Source: Alphaproteobacteria bacterium
GTDB taxonomy: Bacteria; Pseudomonadota; Alphaproteobacteria; Rhodobacterales; Rhodobacteraceae
Direction: 5' to 3'
DNA: 17,426 bases
Assembly: GCA_003695135.1 (NCBI GenBank)
Contig: RFIR01000227.1
Location: 1 to 17,426, forward strand
Numbering within the stretch: position 1 is the first letter of the stretch; every line of letters starts with the position of its first letter. Positions 16,004 to 17,426 of this stretch are shown in pieces. Under the pieces are notes generated by a model that was not told the DNA's origin, made no database searches, and saw only the letters and a list, made by a program, of their open reading frames with translations. A program made the position numbers and the translations under genes.

Positions 16004-17215
16004 ATGTCCAGCCCGCAATGCTTTCTTCTGCTTCAGGGCCCGCCGGGTCCGTTCTTCTCGCGGCTGGCCGATGCGCTGGCTGCCGGGGGGCATCGGGTGT
16101 GCCATGTCAATCTCAACCTCGGCGACTGGCTCGACTGGCGCCGCGGCGACGCCTGGAACTATCGCGGCACCGCACGGGGCTGGCGCGACTGGCTCGCGGA
16201 GTTCCTCGACCGCGAAGGCGTGACCGACATCCTCTATTACACCGACCGGCTGCCCTATCATGTCACCGCGCTGGAACTCGCGCGCGAACGCGGCATCCGC
16301 GTGCATGCCATCGAATACGGCTATCTGCGGCCGGACTGGATAACCATCGAGCCCGAGGCGATGGGCCGCCGCTCGACCATCCCGCGCGATCCCGACGCCA
16401 TTCGCGCCCTGGCCCGGGGTCATCCGGACCCGGACATCACCCCGCGCTATCAGCACGCCTTCTTCGACGAGGCGTTCCACGAGGTGCGCTACAACCTGTT
16501 CATGGTCTGGGGCCGCGCCTTCTACCCCTTCTACCGCTCCGACCGCTACTACTGGCCGACCATCGAATATCTCGCCTGGCTGCCGCGTCTGCTCTGGCGC
16601 GGCCTGTTCGCCCGTTCCGACGAGGCCGAGGTCGACCGCGCGCTGTCCGGCGCCTATCCCTACAATCTCGTCGCCATGCAGCTGCAGATGGACTACCAGA
16701 TCCGCGCTTCCTCCGATTACGGGCATCTGGAGGAGATGTTCGACGAGATCCTCGCCAGCTTTGCCGCCCATGCGCCGAAGGACCGCCACCTGATCCTCAA
16801 GCTGCACCCGCTCGATTGCGGGCTGGAGTTCTGGTCGTGGCGATTGCGGCGACTGAAGGCGCGCCACGGGCTGGACGAGCGGGTCAGGCTGGTCGACAGC
16901 AAGCGCCTCGCGCCGCTGGTGCAGAATTCGCTGGGCGTGCTGGTGTGCAACTCTACCGTCGGGCTGCACACGCTGGGCGACGGCGTCCCGGTCATCGCGC
17001 TGGGCGATGCCATCTACGACCTGCCGGGGCTCACCCATCAGCGCGGGCTCGACAGTTTCTGGACCGACCCCGATCCGGTCGATCCGGACCTCGCCCGCGA
17101 TCTGCGCACGATGCTGGCCGCGCATTATCAGGTGCGCGGATCGTTCTACCACCCCGAGGGCCGCAGGGTGGCGATCGCGGCGCTGGTGGAAAAGCTGACC
17201 CGCCTGGCAGATTGA
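16004..17215 (+). CDS. rkpJ: Capsule polysaccharide biosynthesis protein, KpsS/RkpJ-like
   Basis: 403 residues; the ATG at 16004 is preceded by GGCAGGG with short spacing (3 bases), and the frame further upstream (from 15536) lies antisense to the SDR gene. Capsule_synth family marks: EYGYLRPDWITIE (104-116), QLQMDYQIRASSDY (226-239), the H268-P269 motif in LILKLHP, NSTVG (316-320) and LGDAIYDLPGLTHQ (333-346). KpsS and KpsC proteins are cytoplasmic GT-B Kdo transferases that build the poly-Kdo linker on the lipid end of group 2 capsules; older papers call them export proteins. In the S. meliloti rkp cluster RkpJ is the corresponding member. No signal peptide. No KpsC, Kdo genes or ABC exporter lie in the window, so those functions must be elsewhere. 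Transcribed away from the other capsule genes. Confidence 0.92.
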   Translation: MSSPQCFLLLQGPPGPFFSRLADALAAGGHRVCHVNLNLGDWLDWRRGDAWNYRGTARGWRDWLAEFLDREGVTDILYYTDRLPYHVTALELARERGIRVHAIEYGYLRPDWITIEPEAMGRRSTIPRDPDAIRALARGHPDPDITPRYQHAFFDEAFHEVRYNLFMVWGRAFYPFYRSDRYYWPTIEYLAWLPRLLWRGLFARSDEAEVDRALSGAYPYNLVAMQLQMDYQIRASSDYGHLEEMFDEILASFAAHAPKDRHLILKLHPLDCGLEFWSWRLRRLKARHGLDERVRLVDSKRLAPLVQNSLGVLVCNSTVGLHTLGDGVPVIALGDAIYDLPGLTHQRGLDSFWTDPDPVDPDLARDLRTMLAAHYQVRGSFYHPEGRRVAIAALVEKLTRLAD

Positions 17216-17243
17216 TCGCATTGGTATTCGTACTATTTCTAAC

Positions 17244-17314
17244 AGAGACCCCTGCAAAACTCGGCCAGCCAGACCCGGGCGTTGCGCGCGGGCGCCGCGA
17301 AATGCGGCGCAGGT
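17244..17314 (+). mobile_element. IS-end-like sequence, right copy
   Basis: Begins agagacccctgcaaaac and is co-linear with the minus strand of 103-173 over 71 bp. It starts 28 bp after the KpsS-like stop codon and would run rightwards. Unlike the left copy, no transposase start follows at the equivalent distance (about 17371), and a second copy of the tip occurs at 17346, so this one looks truncated or interrupted. Confidence 0.5.
17292..17310 (+). terminator. GC hairpin, possible terminator of the KpsS-like gene
   Basis: GCGCCGC-GAAAT-GCGGCGC is a perfect 7-bp stem with a 5-base loop, 76 bp after the stop codon. Ts follow only loosely (TTTGTT, then TTTT about 20 bases later). It falls within the IS-like end, so it may serve the element instead. 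Confidence 0.35.
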
Positions 17315-17345
17315 GAGGTTTGTTCCTGATTTTCATCTATTTGGT

Positions 17346-17362
17346 AGAGACCCCTGCAAAAC
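17346..17362 (+). repeat. Second direct copy of the IS tip
   Basis: agagacccctgcaaaac is repeated exactly (17 of 17) 102 bp after the first copy at 17244-17260, in the same orientation. Both are preceded by a CTATTT. After the tip the two sequences diverge. This suggests a second related element end placed next to, or inside, the first. The remaining bases to 17426 hold no recognisable gene. Confidence 0.6.
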
Positions 17363-17426
17363 CCGGATGCAGGCGCGCATCCTGAATGCATGAGGGTTCA
17401 GCGGGATCGGATCTGTGCGCACGTAA

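Noticed and set aside
15008..17257. A 749-residue minus-strand frame covering the KpsS-like gene and the SDR
   Set aside because: Its left part lies in a wrong frame of the SDR and its right part is antisense to the KpsS-like gene, where plus-strand family motifs are intact.
1..17426. CRISPR arrays, tRNA or rRNA genes
   Set aside because: No regularly spaced direct repeats of suitable length and no tRNA- or rRNA-like sequence were seen on either strand.

Overview
The window is GC-rich DNA with strong third-position G/C bias and long antisense shadow frames. Seven genes have canonical Shine-Dalgarno sites. Gene content points to an alphaproteobacterium, because the core set (multidomain fatty-acid/polyketide synthase, PLP-dependent alpha-oxoamine synthase, short-chain dehydrogenase, KpsS-like capsule protein) matches the rkpA/rkpG/rkpH/rkpJ capsule (K-antigen) genes known from Sinorhizobium meliloti. 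Genus cannot be told from the sequence.

Layout. 1-173: outer part of an insertion-sequence-like element reading out of the window, with the first 15 codons of a possible transposase. 174-515: no convincing gene. 516-2645 (-): a three-part glycosyltransferase, galectin-like + GT2 + GT31-like. 2686-2760: a promoter candidate and a terminator separating it from the next unit. 2783-5242 (-): secreted caspase-fold/Sel1 protein, preceded 19 bp upstream by 5262-5819 (-), a lipoprotein with a peptidoglycan-binding domain; both probably use an extended -10 promoter at 5867-5895. 6035-7381 (-): alpha-oxoamine synthase. 7392-14798 (-): 2468-residue FAS-like synthase, translationally coupled to the oxoamine synthase. 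15082-15918 (-): SDR. 16004-17215 (+): KpsS/RkpJ-like protein, divergent from the SDR, with a near-consensus sigma-70 promoter. 17244-17426: IS-end-like repeats. The left and right IS ends are related over 71 bp and lie in inverted orientation, so the whole locus sits between them.

How the genes may work together (inference). The synthase has KS-AT-DH-ER-KR-ACP and apparently dead methyltransferase-like and KR-like linker regions, as in animal FAS, but no thioesterase. The oxoamine synthase could release the chain by decarboxylative condensation with an amino acid, giving a 2-amino-3-ketone, and the SDR could reduce it to a sphingoid-like amino alcohol. Such a lipid could serve as carrier or anchor for a capsule polysaccharide handled by the KpsS-like protein and possibly built in part by the galectin-GT2-GT31 enzyme. 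The envelope lipoprotein and caspase-like pair has no demonstrated link to this pathway beyond adjacency.
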